Source: Ophioderma brevispina
Taxonomy: Eukaryota; Echinodermata; Ophiuroidea; Amphilepidida; Ophiodermatidae
Assembly (NCBI GenBank): GCA_023653785.1
Contig: JAMKCH010056824.1
Location: 62,001 to 126,000, forward strand
Reading direction: 5' to 3'
Length of the DNA stretch: 64,000 nucleotides
Positions within the stretch are counted from its first letter, which is position 1. Each line of letters begins with the position of its first letter. This document shows, one piece after another, positions 46,770-57,404 of this stretch. A model generated the notes under the pieces. It searched no databases, was not told the DNA's origin, and saw only the letters and a list, made by a program, of their open reading frames with translations. The position numbers and the translations under genes are program-made.

Positions 46770-48600
46770 TATCGTTACATTCGTTTGCGGCAGACATAGA
46801 TCTTAGAGAGTATAAAAGCTAAAATACAGGGCTACATTGCCAAAGTTGGTAACAAAATTTAGACGGGAAATATATGGCCAGTGCCTCAAAATGTAATAAA
46901 GTGACAATCAAAGTCTCATTAATTAGTAATTAACATTTATTGAACTTGAATTAGTCATGGTGGTAGACGAGGGGGAGCATTGGGGAGCATGCGAGGGGGA
47001 GCATAAATTTGGGATCACTACCAAGGCAAGCTTTTAAAGTCCTAAATATCCTGCATACATTTACTTTTGTGAGTTTGAATTAATATTACTCCTCAAAGTT
47101 TATTGAAACTAAAATAAAATATGGTATTAATTAGGCCTAATAGACAATAATAGAAAGTTAAAAGGTAATTAAAATATTAGAGGCGACCCCGGGGTCCCCA
47201 AGGAAAAGCTTAATTAAAGTTATTTTAGACTGAAATCCAAAGAAATATTTGTCAAGTTTGGGAAGTGTCTTTCAAATAAAAATCAATTTATTGACACATT
47301 GTTAATTACAAATTTGTTTTAATTAACTTATTTCTGAACTTTCATACACGAGTAGTAGGTGACCTAGTTTGGCAAGTGAAAGTTGATTCATTCTTGAGAC
47401 TAGTTATTCTATTTTAGGGATGCAAGTAGGATGAACTTTCACCCCCAATAAACAAAGCAGGATGGATGAGCTTCACCCGCCATCGTACAGGTAACACATT
47501 AATATTGGTGCTGGCAAAAAGTATTTAAAGGGACATTTTCTAATTACCAAAAGACTACAGGAGAAGGGTATTTATACAAGGAAGAAATCTAAACAAAGGG
47601 TATCATCCCACAGGAGTGTGTTGTATATTATGGCATTGATGCAGCCTAGTTAAAAAAAAAAATGCCAGCCTTCATGTATTCAAAATGTGGATCTGAAGAC
47701 ATTCTCTAAAATATTGCGCTCTTTAATGATGAACTTCAGTCCGTTTGACATTTTTTTTAAAGATGAACACATGCTACAAAGGTAAAGAAAAATGTGATGG
47801 ACGTCAGTTTGATGATGTGATATATGAACATTAAGATCATGACTGTTCAAAGGTGTCATGAATTACAGGTTACTGCTATGGAAGCACTGATAACTGACTA
47901 TTGGCACTAGTAAGGATACGTGTATTGGGATTAAGAAATTGTGTCGACACGACATACATCTATGCATATGTTAGACGACACAGACCTTAAGAAATGTTTC
48001 CCTTTAAGTGCCTTTTTTGCAAATATAGTTATTACTCTAAGTTTATATTAGTAAAGTGTTTCAGAGATCTTAAATAGGTTTATAAGGGCAGGTCTACAAG
48101 GTTCACTATACTTAAACCCCTAATCACCTAAAATGTGCGGAACATTTTTTGCGCTGAAAAATGATGCACAAAATTATTTTATTAAACATGTACCTAACAA
48201 GTTATACATCATTGAAAGGTCTTCATTTTGAAGACTTGAAATATATATTGTTTTTGTGTCAAAGGGTGTAAATCAATGACTTTTGAAATTAAATTTTTAA
48301 AAATGTAGCTTAAAAAACAAAAAAACAATCATGAATTTGGGTTATCAAACTTTTTATGACTGTACCTATGCTACTATGCCATTTGCTGATAGCAATATTT
48401 GGATTCCTGGGACAATTTCTTTCAGAAAATGTATACTTTTATGGGTATGAGGTGTATAATAATAATATATGATCATTAAACCCCAAAAACGGCGCGAAGA
48501 CTTGTAAACCCTGCAATGTAACGGAAATGAGCCCACATAGAAACGCATGTCCCTTTACTTACGTCATTTCCACCAATTTTTCACAAAAATCCACCAAACA
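46770..48600. other. No gene seen (probably TMX1 intron)
   Basis: No exon recognised. A short GAGGGGGAGCAT triplicate lies at 46968-47003. Confidence 0.4.
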
Positions 48601-48628
48601 AAGTATATTGGTTAATTACATCTTATGC

Positions 48629-48700
48629 CTGCACGCACACACACAAAACAACCCCTCACGACACACACACACATGCAGACACACACACAGTATAACAACT
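48629..48700. repeat. CA/CACG microsatellite
   Basis: Broken runs of (CA)n. Confidence 0.85.
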
Positions 48701-48994
48701 AAAGTGGTCTTTTACATATAGCTAGTGGCCTACAAAACACATACGTACTTTCATGCAAATCAGAACACCAGATAAACTATACGATAGGTAATATAATGCT
48801 CATTCTACTTAAGAAGTGTGACATGAGAGAGTGGGGGAATCATCTAGCTATAATTTTATCAAACCGTACAAACTGATATGCAGAATTCACACATGGTACC
48901 ACCAAGGTAAAGGCTGTTCAATAGTGGTCCCTTCTTATTTGGCATTATTAGTCTTGCCCTTTTTTCCAAGAAGTTCCCCCATGCTTGTAAAACA

Positions 48995-49146
48995 TATCGA
49001 GGGTTTAGTGCAAGTAAGGCCCCATCTGCAAAGTAGCTGCTGCTGCCATTTGTCAGTTGTGTTGGTATTAACTGTTATACCTGCCAAAAATCTACATGTG
49101 GCAAGCTATTGCAAGATGGGGCCCTTTCTGCACTAAACCCTCGATA
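48995..49146. mobile_element. Inverted-repeat element with TATCGAGGGTTTAGTGCA ends
   Basis: 152 bp. The arms match for 18 bases, then loosely through GGCCCCATCT. No ORF. Confidence 0.8.
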
Positions 49147-49241
49147 CATTCATTGTTATGTGAATGCTAGAAGGTCATAAGTGCAAAAGCTGCCTTGTGA
49201 TACCTCTTAGGTGTTGCCATGGTGACTTCATTTATCTTTGC

Positions 49242-49326
49242 TTGTGTCGTGGCTCTTGAAATGTCTCTTCATCAAGCCACTGTGTCACATACCTGAAGAA
49301 CAATTTCAAGAGCCCTGACTCAAAAA
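49242..49326. ncRNA. Pre-miRNA-like hairpin
   Basis: Core 49251-49314: 5' arm GGCTCTTGAAAT, then GTC, then TCTTCA; 3' arm TGAAGA, ACA, ATTTCAAGAGCC. That is 12 pairs, a 3x3 internal loop and 6 pairs around a loop of about 22 bases. Outside the core, further partial pairing (GTC with GAC, then TTG with CAA) extends the base. Size and shape are those of a microRNA precursor, but small inverted-repeat elements give the same shape. The strand cannot be chosen. Confidence 0.35.
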
Positions 49327-49361
49327 ATTGGCATAATAGTACTGTTTGATGGAATTCTGCA

Positions 49362-49575
49362 AGCAGTGGCGGAGCCAGGTGGGGGCACGGGGGGCAGAGA
49401 GTGGCCCCCCTCTGAAAAAAATCTTGAGGGAATGGGTACTAAAACAAAAAAAACCTGATTTCATGTTAATCCGGCCCCTTTTTCGGATTGCCCTGCGACC
49501 GGAAAGTTTTTTTCTTTTGATCGGGACATTTGTTTCACCTACCAGGAAATTGGCCCCTCGAACCACTGGGCTTGC
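49362..49575. mobile_element. Decayed element with CAGTGGCGGAGCC end
   Basis: Left end AGCAGTGGCGGAGCCAGG with G/C runs, weakly matched by GGGGCC/CCACTG near 49545-49567. Resembles the element at 15519-15953. The ORFs on both strands here (49306-49638) follow this repeat. Confidence 0.45.
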
Positions 49576-50360
49576 TACGCAAACCTGTACAATGGCAGCT
49601 TTTTTAACAAGTTTACACCATATGACGATATGACACATCTAACAATTTATTTCTGTTTCCAGAGTAAAATGACTGGACATAATGTACATGTGTCATTGCA
49701 TCATCAAACACTTATCTCATTTACTATCATCATTATTTCTGTTCCAGTATGAAGTCGACTAAGGTAAGGATATTTAGTATGCCATTGCAATCATCTGACG
49801 AATTTTTTACAGACACTGATGATACACTTTTTATTCACATTTAAGAAGATATTGCCAAAACACAAGCTTATTTCAATTCGTGATTATGATGCTGCATTTT
49901 GGTTGTTAATTAAGAGCAATATGTATCACCAAGTCCCACAGGCCAGAGTGCTGTAATTTTCTTTCTTCTTTATACAGAAAAAAAAAGCATAATTCTTAAT
50001 ATTCCTTGGAGGAAATTGAATCTGCCATCTTAAGATGAGTATCAGATGGTATCAACATTTGTGAGAACGAGACCATTATAACGATTATGAATCACAATAA
50101 CCCTTCTATGTGTTTTTTTGTTCCTACAACAAGGGAAAAATGGGCACATGGCACAAATTTGAAACAGCACTGCATATTTTACATACCAACCCAGCACACG
50201 TCCAAAAGCTACGGTAAATAAGGCCAGAACCCGTAGGTCACATAAACCGGAAACCCGTATTTTCAGTCATGATGTTATGAAAGACCTGCAAGACCACAAA
50301 ACCATTGGTTGTGCGTGAGAGAAAAAAAATGTGGTGCATATCTTTTCAAGAAGACCTTAC

Positions 50361-50900
50361 CATGTTCCCAGCGTGATACCCATGGACTGTATGCCACGCC
50401 GACGAAACGTATGTACTCCACCATTGACCCATACTACTCCTCTGTCATGATGGTGTGAACATCTGTAGTGAAAAAGTGTTGTCCTGTTGAAGTTAAGTAA
50501 ATGCCACATTCTCATGACACAGGCCCGAATCAATTTTCCATGTAGTTCTAGCAATTGGCCCCACTTTTTGCTTCCCTCTAACTCGGTAAACCTAAAGTAA
50601 GAAGTAATCAATAAACTCCCATAAGTCTCACAAGAAATGCCTGGTTTTGTCAACTTATATGACCAGTATTTTACATAATCTGTCAGAGATTTGTTTTGTT
50701 CGTACAATCATGCGCAGATGTTCTCAATCACGCACGCGATTAAGCCTGCGCTAAGAGTGTATAAGTGCGTTTTGCAGTAGGCAACGATAATGCTAGCACA
50801 GCGCACGATTAATTTACTTTGGTACTTCGAAGTTTAAGTATAGTAATAGTTGGGTGGTTCTTTCGAACCCCTAGTGTCGCGCGCTTTCCCGATCCCCTTC
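50361..50900 (-). promoter_or_regulatory. Possible minus-strand 5' region with first-exon donor
   Basis: CpG is denser at about 50695-50900 than nearby. On the minus strand an open frame (50707-50357) includes an ATG at 50383-50381 followed after 23 bases by a good donor, ACATG|GTAAGG (GT at 50360-50359). This would fit a first exon of a minus-strand gene. The phase does not let me join it to the TMX1 exon directly, and the peptide is unrecognised. Confidence 0.25.
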
Positions 50901-51114
50901 CTTCACTTGCTGCACAAGTTGACCGACCGCTAATGATATTCAACCTTGGTATGTGACCTTTACCCTACTGACATGCAAGTCTTTGTTACACCTAGACCTT
51001 GAGTTTGGTGGGCAATTAGAGAGTTAAAGTGGCACTGGCACATTGTTCAGTAAAATATGAAATTTCTTTCAATTTTCTTGCAAATTATAGTCTAGGCCCA
51101 GATAAGATATCCTA

Positions 51115-51301
51115 GCTTCCACAATGCATTGCTTTCCAATGGAGGTTTTTTGTACAAGTACTGATGTGAATCGTTAAAGATAAAACATGCTAAATTAACA
51201 GCACTTATCACAAATTTGCATTTTAAGAATGTTTATTCTCTACCGATTCAAATGACTACCTGTAAAAATCATCCATTGGAAGCAATGCATTATGGGAAGA
51301 T
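51115..51301. repeat. Inverted repeat, ~57 bp arms
   Basis: Left arm with AATGCATTGCTTTCCAATGG and right arm with CCATTGGAAGCAATGCATTA, continuing to GAATCG / CGATTC. A small MITE-like foldback. Confidence 0.8.
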
Positions 51302-52188
51302 ACTGATATCTTTCTTGTTGGCCATTAGAAAAGAGTATATATTTCCACAAAAAAATAACATACCCCTAAAACAGATTAGAAGAGGCTAAAGACATGAAGG
51401 TAATTTGTAGGCTAACTTTAAGTTGACGCAAACTTTTAATCAACAAATATATCTATTACAGGAATATCATAGACTGGTACTCATTGAATTTTAAAACAAC
51501 AAGGTCCACGGACCGGTCACACAAGGGCATGCTGAGATGAACTATAGCACGTGTTTTCTTTTTACACGCCATTTCCACATCGTATGCTGAATTTAATGTC
51601 GGCGGCGACATTAATTATAAAATCGTTCTGTTAACAAAAGCACGCGATTTGGGATATTAATTCAGGGGAGGGGGTAATGTATATAAAAAGTGTACAACCA
51701 TACAAAATATCAATTTTTAAAAATCTAGAAGGCACACTCTTTTCATAATGTGCAGCATCTCTTTAAGGTGTATGGCCACGAGTAATGTTAAATGTAAAAA
51801 AAAAAATTAACACCATACATGTTGACAACTACAAATGGATGGAATACAGAATTTTGATGAGTAGCAGTGTTGCCATGCCGCCGGTTTACCCACACAATGG
51901 ATGCTCATTTTTACATGCTGCCGAGCCTAAAAAAGGCCGCCGAGGGAGCTTACCCCAATGGGCTACTTTTCATAGTCCCAAGGCGCGGCCAGGCGGCACC
52001 GAGTGCATTCTTTATTCCTCTGACTACATCATGTATTTCGAGACTCCGAGAAAGTTTAAAAGGTCCGTAATTGATAGGCGCTTCCTTTCTTCTTGAAAAT
52101 GCTTTATCACCTGTATTCACTACAGGGGGTACTCGATCCGGGTATGACAACGTAATTAGTAACAAACTCTCAACTTCATCCCGTGTAT

Positions 52189-52412
52189 GAGGGCTTTGTG
52201 CCCCTTACACGACGGGGAGTAGGTGCTCACTCAGGATAACAAACAAAAAGATCTAAAAAAAAGTGAACGTATGGGTGGGAAATGTGAGGGGCAATTAAAA
52301 CCTTAAGCTGTTCGGATGTGCCCTCCTTACAGACGGGGAGTAGTGCTCACTCAGGTGATAAACAACAAATAATTATCCTAACAAAAAATGACCGTCATGG
52401 GTGGTACAATGT
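52189..52412 (+). repeat. Two-unit tandem repeat of ~120 bp
   Basis: CGGGGAGTAGGTGCTCACTC, CAAACAAAAAGATCTAA and GTATGGGTGGGAAATGT in unit 1 match ACGGGGAGTAGTGCTCACTC, ACAACAAATAATTATCCTAA and GTCATGGGTGGTACAATGT in unit 2. Confidence 0.75.
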
Positions 52413-52819
52413 CAAGGGTAGGGTTCATTCCTGGCTCACTGGGGTTAAAGTGAGAGTGTAGGATGTAAGTAAAAAGGACACGACGCATGCATCCTTTTCT
52501 GTTGCGAATATAACAAAATGATTTGTCGGACTATAAAAACGGAACATTCTTGACAAGCTATTCAGGGGCGGATCCAGGATTGAAAAACCATCAAAATACC
52601 GGGGGGCTGCCAAATGTCCAAAATGGGTGAGTTTGCAAGTTTTGCCAGAATTTACCGGGAGGCAACGCGCCCCCTCATTGATCCCGCGCCTGAGTATCGT
52701 CCACTTGCTCTGACATCGGATCATAAATATCGGTAGGTAATCCACTTGGGAGTATTCGACTACGAATATAGCTTGGATAATCGCCAGTATTTTAGATTGT
52801 TACTATTAAGGCTAGATAG

Positions 52820-53015
52820 TAATGTGTAGTGTTAAAAAAAATAAAGAATAGAGAAAAAAAAATAAAAATGAAGAAAAAGAAAGAAAAACAAAAACAAATA
52901 GATTCTTTATAAAACAATAAATAATAAAAATCAAATAATAAATATAAAAACACATAAAAAATAAATATAAACCAAAAAATAAATAATAAATATAAAATAA
53001 ATAAAAAAATAGTTA
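52820..53015. repeat. A/T low-complexity tract
   Basis: AAATAAATAATAAA-type sequence. Confidence 0.9.
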
Positions 53016-53294
53016 AAACGGACTAAAATGGCATTTTTCGTAAAAATAGCGCCCTCACATGCGCATAAGCGACAGTGAAAAATTGGGTACTTGTGGTATT
53101 TGCGCGCCTTGGCGCGGCCATTTGCGCGGGGAGGCAAATTTTTTGGCAAACAATGTTAGTATGTGCCTCTGCACTACATTGCAGGTGATACAAGAAATGG
53201 AAATTGAGATTTCACTTGATTTGAATCCAGAGAAGCACAAATTATAGATTTGAATCATTGTGACCACACCAACAATTTGGTCACATTTTTTTTT

Positions 53295-53625
53295 ACTTAA
53301 GGTTGCATTTGTGATTCTAGCACCTTCGTTGTATTCCATGTTCAATAGAATCCTGAGAAAGCTTATCACAAAATTTGAGTTGATCCCGATCTTGCGTTTT
53401 GTGTTTGAGCAATTTCTGTTTCCCAAGGTTCCATGGCCACTCTGGGCGTAAATTCTGTCCGTTTACGGACAGGAAAATACAAAATTGCAAAATTTCTTAC
53501 AGATACGCCCGGAATTGCACATAAGATTAGTTACACGTGGATTATTAGGCTAACGGTTCAGATAATATAAAAATTGTTTAGGTAAGTTGGGGGACTAGGT
53601 TGTGGATCACAGATGGACCCTTTAA
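53295..53625 (+). repeat. Interspersed repeat family D, copy 2
   Basis: Matches 41670-42030 block by block (TTGTGATTCTAGCACCTTCG, TTGATCCCGATCTTGCGTTT, CACTCTGGGCGTAAATTCTG, TTTACGGACAGG). Confidence 0.75.
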
Positions 53626-53979
53626 CAAATTGGATTTTAATTTTTAAAAATCTGATCCTGTATGATCTTTCATGACTCTCAAATGTTCCTGCCCTTATCT
53701 TCAAAATGGCCATCACATTTTAGTGTACGTCCTATAGGTAATAGCCTACTTCAACCCAATCAACAAAAGAGAGTTCCCTTGCTTGTGTTAGACTGTTAAA
53801 GAACTATCACGATTCTCCGTCACCGTCTTACTTTTGGTGCGCGATTACATGTGTCTGTAATATACCTCATGATCCTTTCTGCCTATCACGATGTGTGGCT
53901 GGGCTTGCAGCGAGAATCATTACCGATGAATTTAAACTCCAAAATTGGCATTAGACTCTAATTGGACATTCGCTCTTCA

Positions 53980-54330
53980 CACCACTCTTTGTATGACAGT
54001 TCGGCGGGCTCACGCACCACAATACACCGCGATGACCTGGGCCAGCTACCTTTAGCTGGTTAAAAGTAACCAGTCCGTGACGGGGGATAGCTCGCCTCTG
54101 ACTTTAGTTATTTCTTTTTTTCTATTTTTGCTCTTGCCCTCTTTTGTGGCCCTCTTCGATTTTGACTTTCTCCCGTACACTTCCTTTTGCTGATTTTCGG
54201 TTTTCCGCTCTATACCCGTCGCCTTCCTTTCGTCCTAATGGTCCCGCCATTTTCGCAGAAAATCGCTGTCAATAGAAACTTCGCACGATCCTCAGTATCA
54301 ACCGGATAAATTTTTTATCTGGATAAATTA
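53980..54330. promoter_or_regulatory. CpG-denser stretch, promoter candidate
   Basis: Clearly more CpG than its surroundings, with CCGCCATTTTCGC (a YY1-type GCCATTTT motif) at 54244-54256. On the minus strand this motif reads as an ATG in a strong start context, opening a 42-codon lysine/arginine-rich frame (54250 down to 54122). No splice donor follows in a convincing position, so exon status is open. A hairpin AGCTACCTTTAGCT lies near 54050. Confidence 0.3.
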
Positions 54331-56049
54331 CCGTCTGCTCTCAATAGAAACACGCTAAGTGATCCACCGAAAAGAGTAGAATATTTGAAAATTGCTGGAA
54401 TAACAAACATGAATGTTGTCTGTAGAGTAATAACACGATTTTTTTTTCCAACTGTAAAAGTTGGACAAGAGCAAGGAAGAAAAGAGCACTGTTAAAAGAT
54501 GGAAGCTGCCTTCAATTCTGTATTGGAGTATAAGTGTATGTATGGAGAGTAACAAAATTAAAGCGGACTCAGAGATCCTGATGTCTCAAACAAATCATGT
54601 TTTTTTGCATATATAACATAATGCTGCCCATGTTACTAATCCACTGTGTGAGCAACTAAGCTAATAATCGAAGTACCTTCATATAGAAAATCACAATTTG
54701 GGTTTATGAAATTCCGGATCCGGAATTTTTGTTATAACACTGTGTCTATGACTGTTCTATTGTGCATAATGTTTACTGCATGCATAAATGGACTATCAAT
54801 TCCATCTCTGTGTAATTAAGCTTTTTAAGTGATTATCTTAGTTCTAGAGACTATTTTTATGAATACACACAAAATTATACTTTCGAAATCTAATGAGTCA
54901 GCCTTAAATATGAATTTGTCCTGATGTTGCTTGTGGTCTTCATCACTTGTAGGGGACGTTAGGATACCTATAATTGCTACAAACATGAAAAAATTGAATT
55001 GTATGATTTTTTATGATTTCAGATTAGCAAATCAAGGAGAGTGCCTTTAATTATCCAGAGGCGGACTGGGCAGTCAATTCCGCCGTGGAAAAAAATGACT
55101 TGACCGGCCAATGAGCAAATGAAAATCATAGGAAAAAACCGCGTTAATATAAAACGAAACAAGCAAAATACAACAAACAACTACAAATAAACATTATATC
55201 GAAACATACCCAAGATTAAAGGTAGAGACACCTGGGCAATCCCATCTGGGGTAACGCGTATGTAGAACGGCTGTTCAGACCCCTATTCTCAGCATCGTTT
55301 GTCACCCAAAGACCCCAGATTTAAAAAAAATAATTACCCTACTGTCACCAACAACTCCTATTTTGGTAAAATTTAGGAAATTGTTCACCCAAAGACCTCT
55401 TTGTTTTTAAAGATGTTTTTTTTTCTCAAAAGGTCACCCAAAGACCCCATTTTGGGAATAGGCCAGTTATTATAAAAAAAAATCATTTTTGAGCAATTTG
55501 GCTTATTCTACACAAATATTTTTTTTATTTTTGCACATCTATGTCACCAAATGCCCTGGGTTTGTCGGCACCAACTGTAATAATCGTATTATTCATATTG
55601 GGGTCCCCTACTGGTCTTAACGGTCGCCTACCTGAGCACCCCTTGTTTGCCAAACCCCTGTGATTTTCCTTACTAAACATCCGCTTCCTATAATCCCAGG
55701 ATAACTTAGAGTTTTTCTTCCAGTGATATCAAAATAAGAGGACAATCCCTGTTATCAACTGATGGAATGATCCTGGCTAGAACTCATTTCTCAAAATTCT
55801 TGTTGGATCACTTGCGATCAAGGTCTTTTCCAGAGCGTCAATGTGGATTCAGAAAGGTAGCGGAACCACATGGAAGGATCTGTGCAGTAGTCCGTTCCAA
55901 GAGGAAGTGTCAGAGAAAAACAGTCCCACCTCTACCTTGGGGGGGACTTCATTGACTTAAATCCAATGCTATTCGATCGGTAAGCCTTGAGGGGCCTTTG
56001 GAAAATTCATGGCCAAGTTGGATACCCAGATAAATTCAGAGAAAGGAAG

Positions 56050-56395
56050 GGCCTCTCCCGCTCCCCTTCCATGTTTCTTCACTCTTTGCACTTCCTCTTT
56101 CTTGGTGCCCTCCCCCTCCTATATCTCCCGTCTCCCTTTCTTCCTTTGTCCTTTCTCCGTTACTTTTTCCCGTTTTTCGCTTGCTCCCGATCTTTTTTTC
56201 CTTCTCTACCCCTTTCCCCTTCTCTGTTGCCCTGCTTCTCTGTTTTTCTCCTGTCTTTTATTCAGAACCTCCTACGCTTCGGTCCCGTTCTTTCTCTTTC
56301 CCTCTCCTCCTTTGTTGGTTTTGGTACCCTTCCTTTTCCCTTTCCTTTGCATCACTTCCTTATTTCTCCATCTCTTTCTACTTACATCTTCTTTT
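56050..56395. repeat. Polypyrimidine tract inside the LINE
   Basis: About 345 bases almost wholly C and T, lying between RT blocks PDKF and QFHDGM that are adjacent in intact elements. It makes long Ser/Phe/Leu-rich ORFs that are artefacts. A purine-rich tract of similar texture is at 58741-58880. Confidence 0.85.
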
Positions 56396-56476
56396 GCGGG
56401 ACAGTTCCACGATGGTATGTGGCGAGTGTTCAGTATCATCTGAGTCTGATGACAGATTCCAGTACTAATGGAGTAA

Positions 56477-56820
56477 AGCAAACTTAGATGGGCTGGTCAC
56501 GTGACCCGAATGCCTCACTACCGTCTCCCCAAGAAAGTCTTTTATGGTGAACTGAAGACAGGAAATCGCTCACGTGGTGGACAAAAGAAACGTTTCAAAG
56601 ATACACTCAATGTTTCGATCAAGAGCTTCAATATAGACGTGAACAATTTACTCTAGTAGCTCATGGTGGTTTTGTATGCAATATATGTCCAGAGCTAAAC
56701 TCTTCAGAAATCCACTAATTGAAGGCTCAGGAACAATATTTGGTTGGTAACATAATTCCCACTGACGCCGAAAATGCTGATATGGCCAGGCCCCTTTGGG
56801 GGGGGGGGGGGCCCCCCCCC
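56477..56820 (+). repeat. Duplicate of 57228-57565 with homopolymer joint
   Basis: Copies the LRWAGHV...NNLL coding end and the first ~160 bases of the downstream inverted-repeat element with only a few differences, then ends in 15 G, 9 C and a long T run (about 56798-56847) before LINE sequence resumes. It replaces the RT catalytic part. Confidence 0.85.
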
Positions 56821-57404
56821 TTTTGATTTTTTTTTTTTTTTTTTTTACCATCAGCACAAAGAAGACTGAAGTCATGTACCAACCTGCTCCTGGGAAGCTA
56901 TATGTGAAACCATCTATCACTGTTAAATATCAGAAGCTAACAGCAGTTGACAAGTTCACATACTTGGGGAGCACATTGTCCCGTGATGTGCTCGTTGATG
57001 ATGAAATCAACAGGATTGCAAAAACCAGCGCCTGCGGGCATATTGTCCTGTCATTCCTCCTTTATAGTTGTGAAACTTGGACAGTGTACCAACGCCCATG
57101 CAAGGAAATTAAATCACTTCTATCAGACCTATCTGAGAAGGATACTAAAGATCAAGTGACAGGACAAAGTCCCAGATACGGAAGTCCTCACTCGTGCTGG
57201 AATGCCAAGTACCTACACCATCTTGAAGAAATCAAACTTAGATGGGCTGGTCACGTGACCCGAATGCCTCACTACCGTCTCCCCAAGAAAGTCTTTTATG
57301 GTGAACTGAAGACAGGAAATCGCTCACGTGGTGGACAAAAGAAGCGTTTCAAAGATACACTCAATGTTTCGATCAAGAGCTTCAATATAGACGTGAACAA
57401 TTTA

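Larger units (their letters stand above)
55755..57402 (+). pseudogene. Non-LTR retrotransposon, rearranged body (RT and C-terminal region)
   Basis: Plus-strand pieces of one LINE ORF2. 55755-56045: ILARTHFSKFLLDHL, ERQCGFRKV and, frameshifted, LWKIHGQVGYPDKF, matching RT blocks that normally read PE-QCGFRKGRGT and KAFD. 56400-56478: QFHDGM, then TNGVKQT, the block before the catalytic region. The catalytic YADD part is absent. 56845-57402: STKKTEVMYQPAPG, FTYLGSTLSRDV, CETWTVYQR, then LRWAGHVTRMPHYRLPKKVF and RGGQKKRFKDTLNVS. A frameshift at about 57098 hides KLNHFYQTYLRRILKIK. Insertions and duplication are listed separately. The C-terminal tail is at 60305-60549. The element is dead; clade not assigned. 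Confidence 0.85.

Noticed and set aside
49293..49356. A 64-base minus-strand exon with CTTGCAG acceptor and CAG|GTATGT donor
   Set aside because: The donor side lies on one arm of a hairpin (49251-49314) and the acceptor at a transposon end; its phase fits neither the 50.36 kb donor nor the TMX1 exon.
49741..49775. A 16-base plus-strand microexon (TTCTGTTCCAG, then ATGAAGTCGACTAAG, then GTAAGG)
   Set aside because: Splice signals are good but nothing upstream or downstream on that strand supports a gene.
56009..56487. Long ORFs rich in Ser, Phe, Leu and Pro
   Set aside because: They arise from the polypyrimidine tract inserted in a dead LINE.
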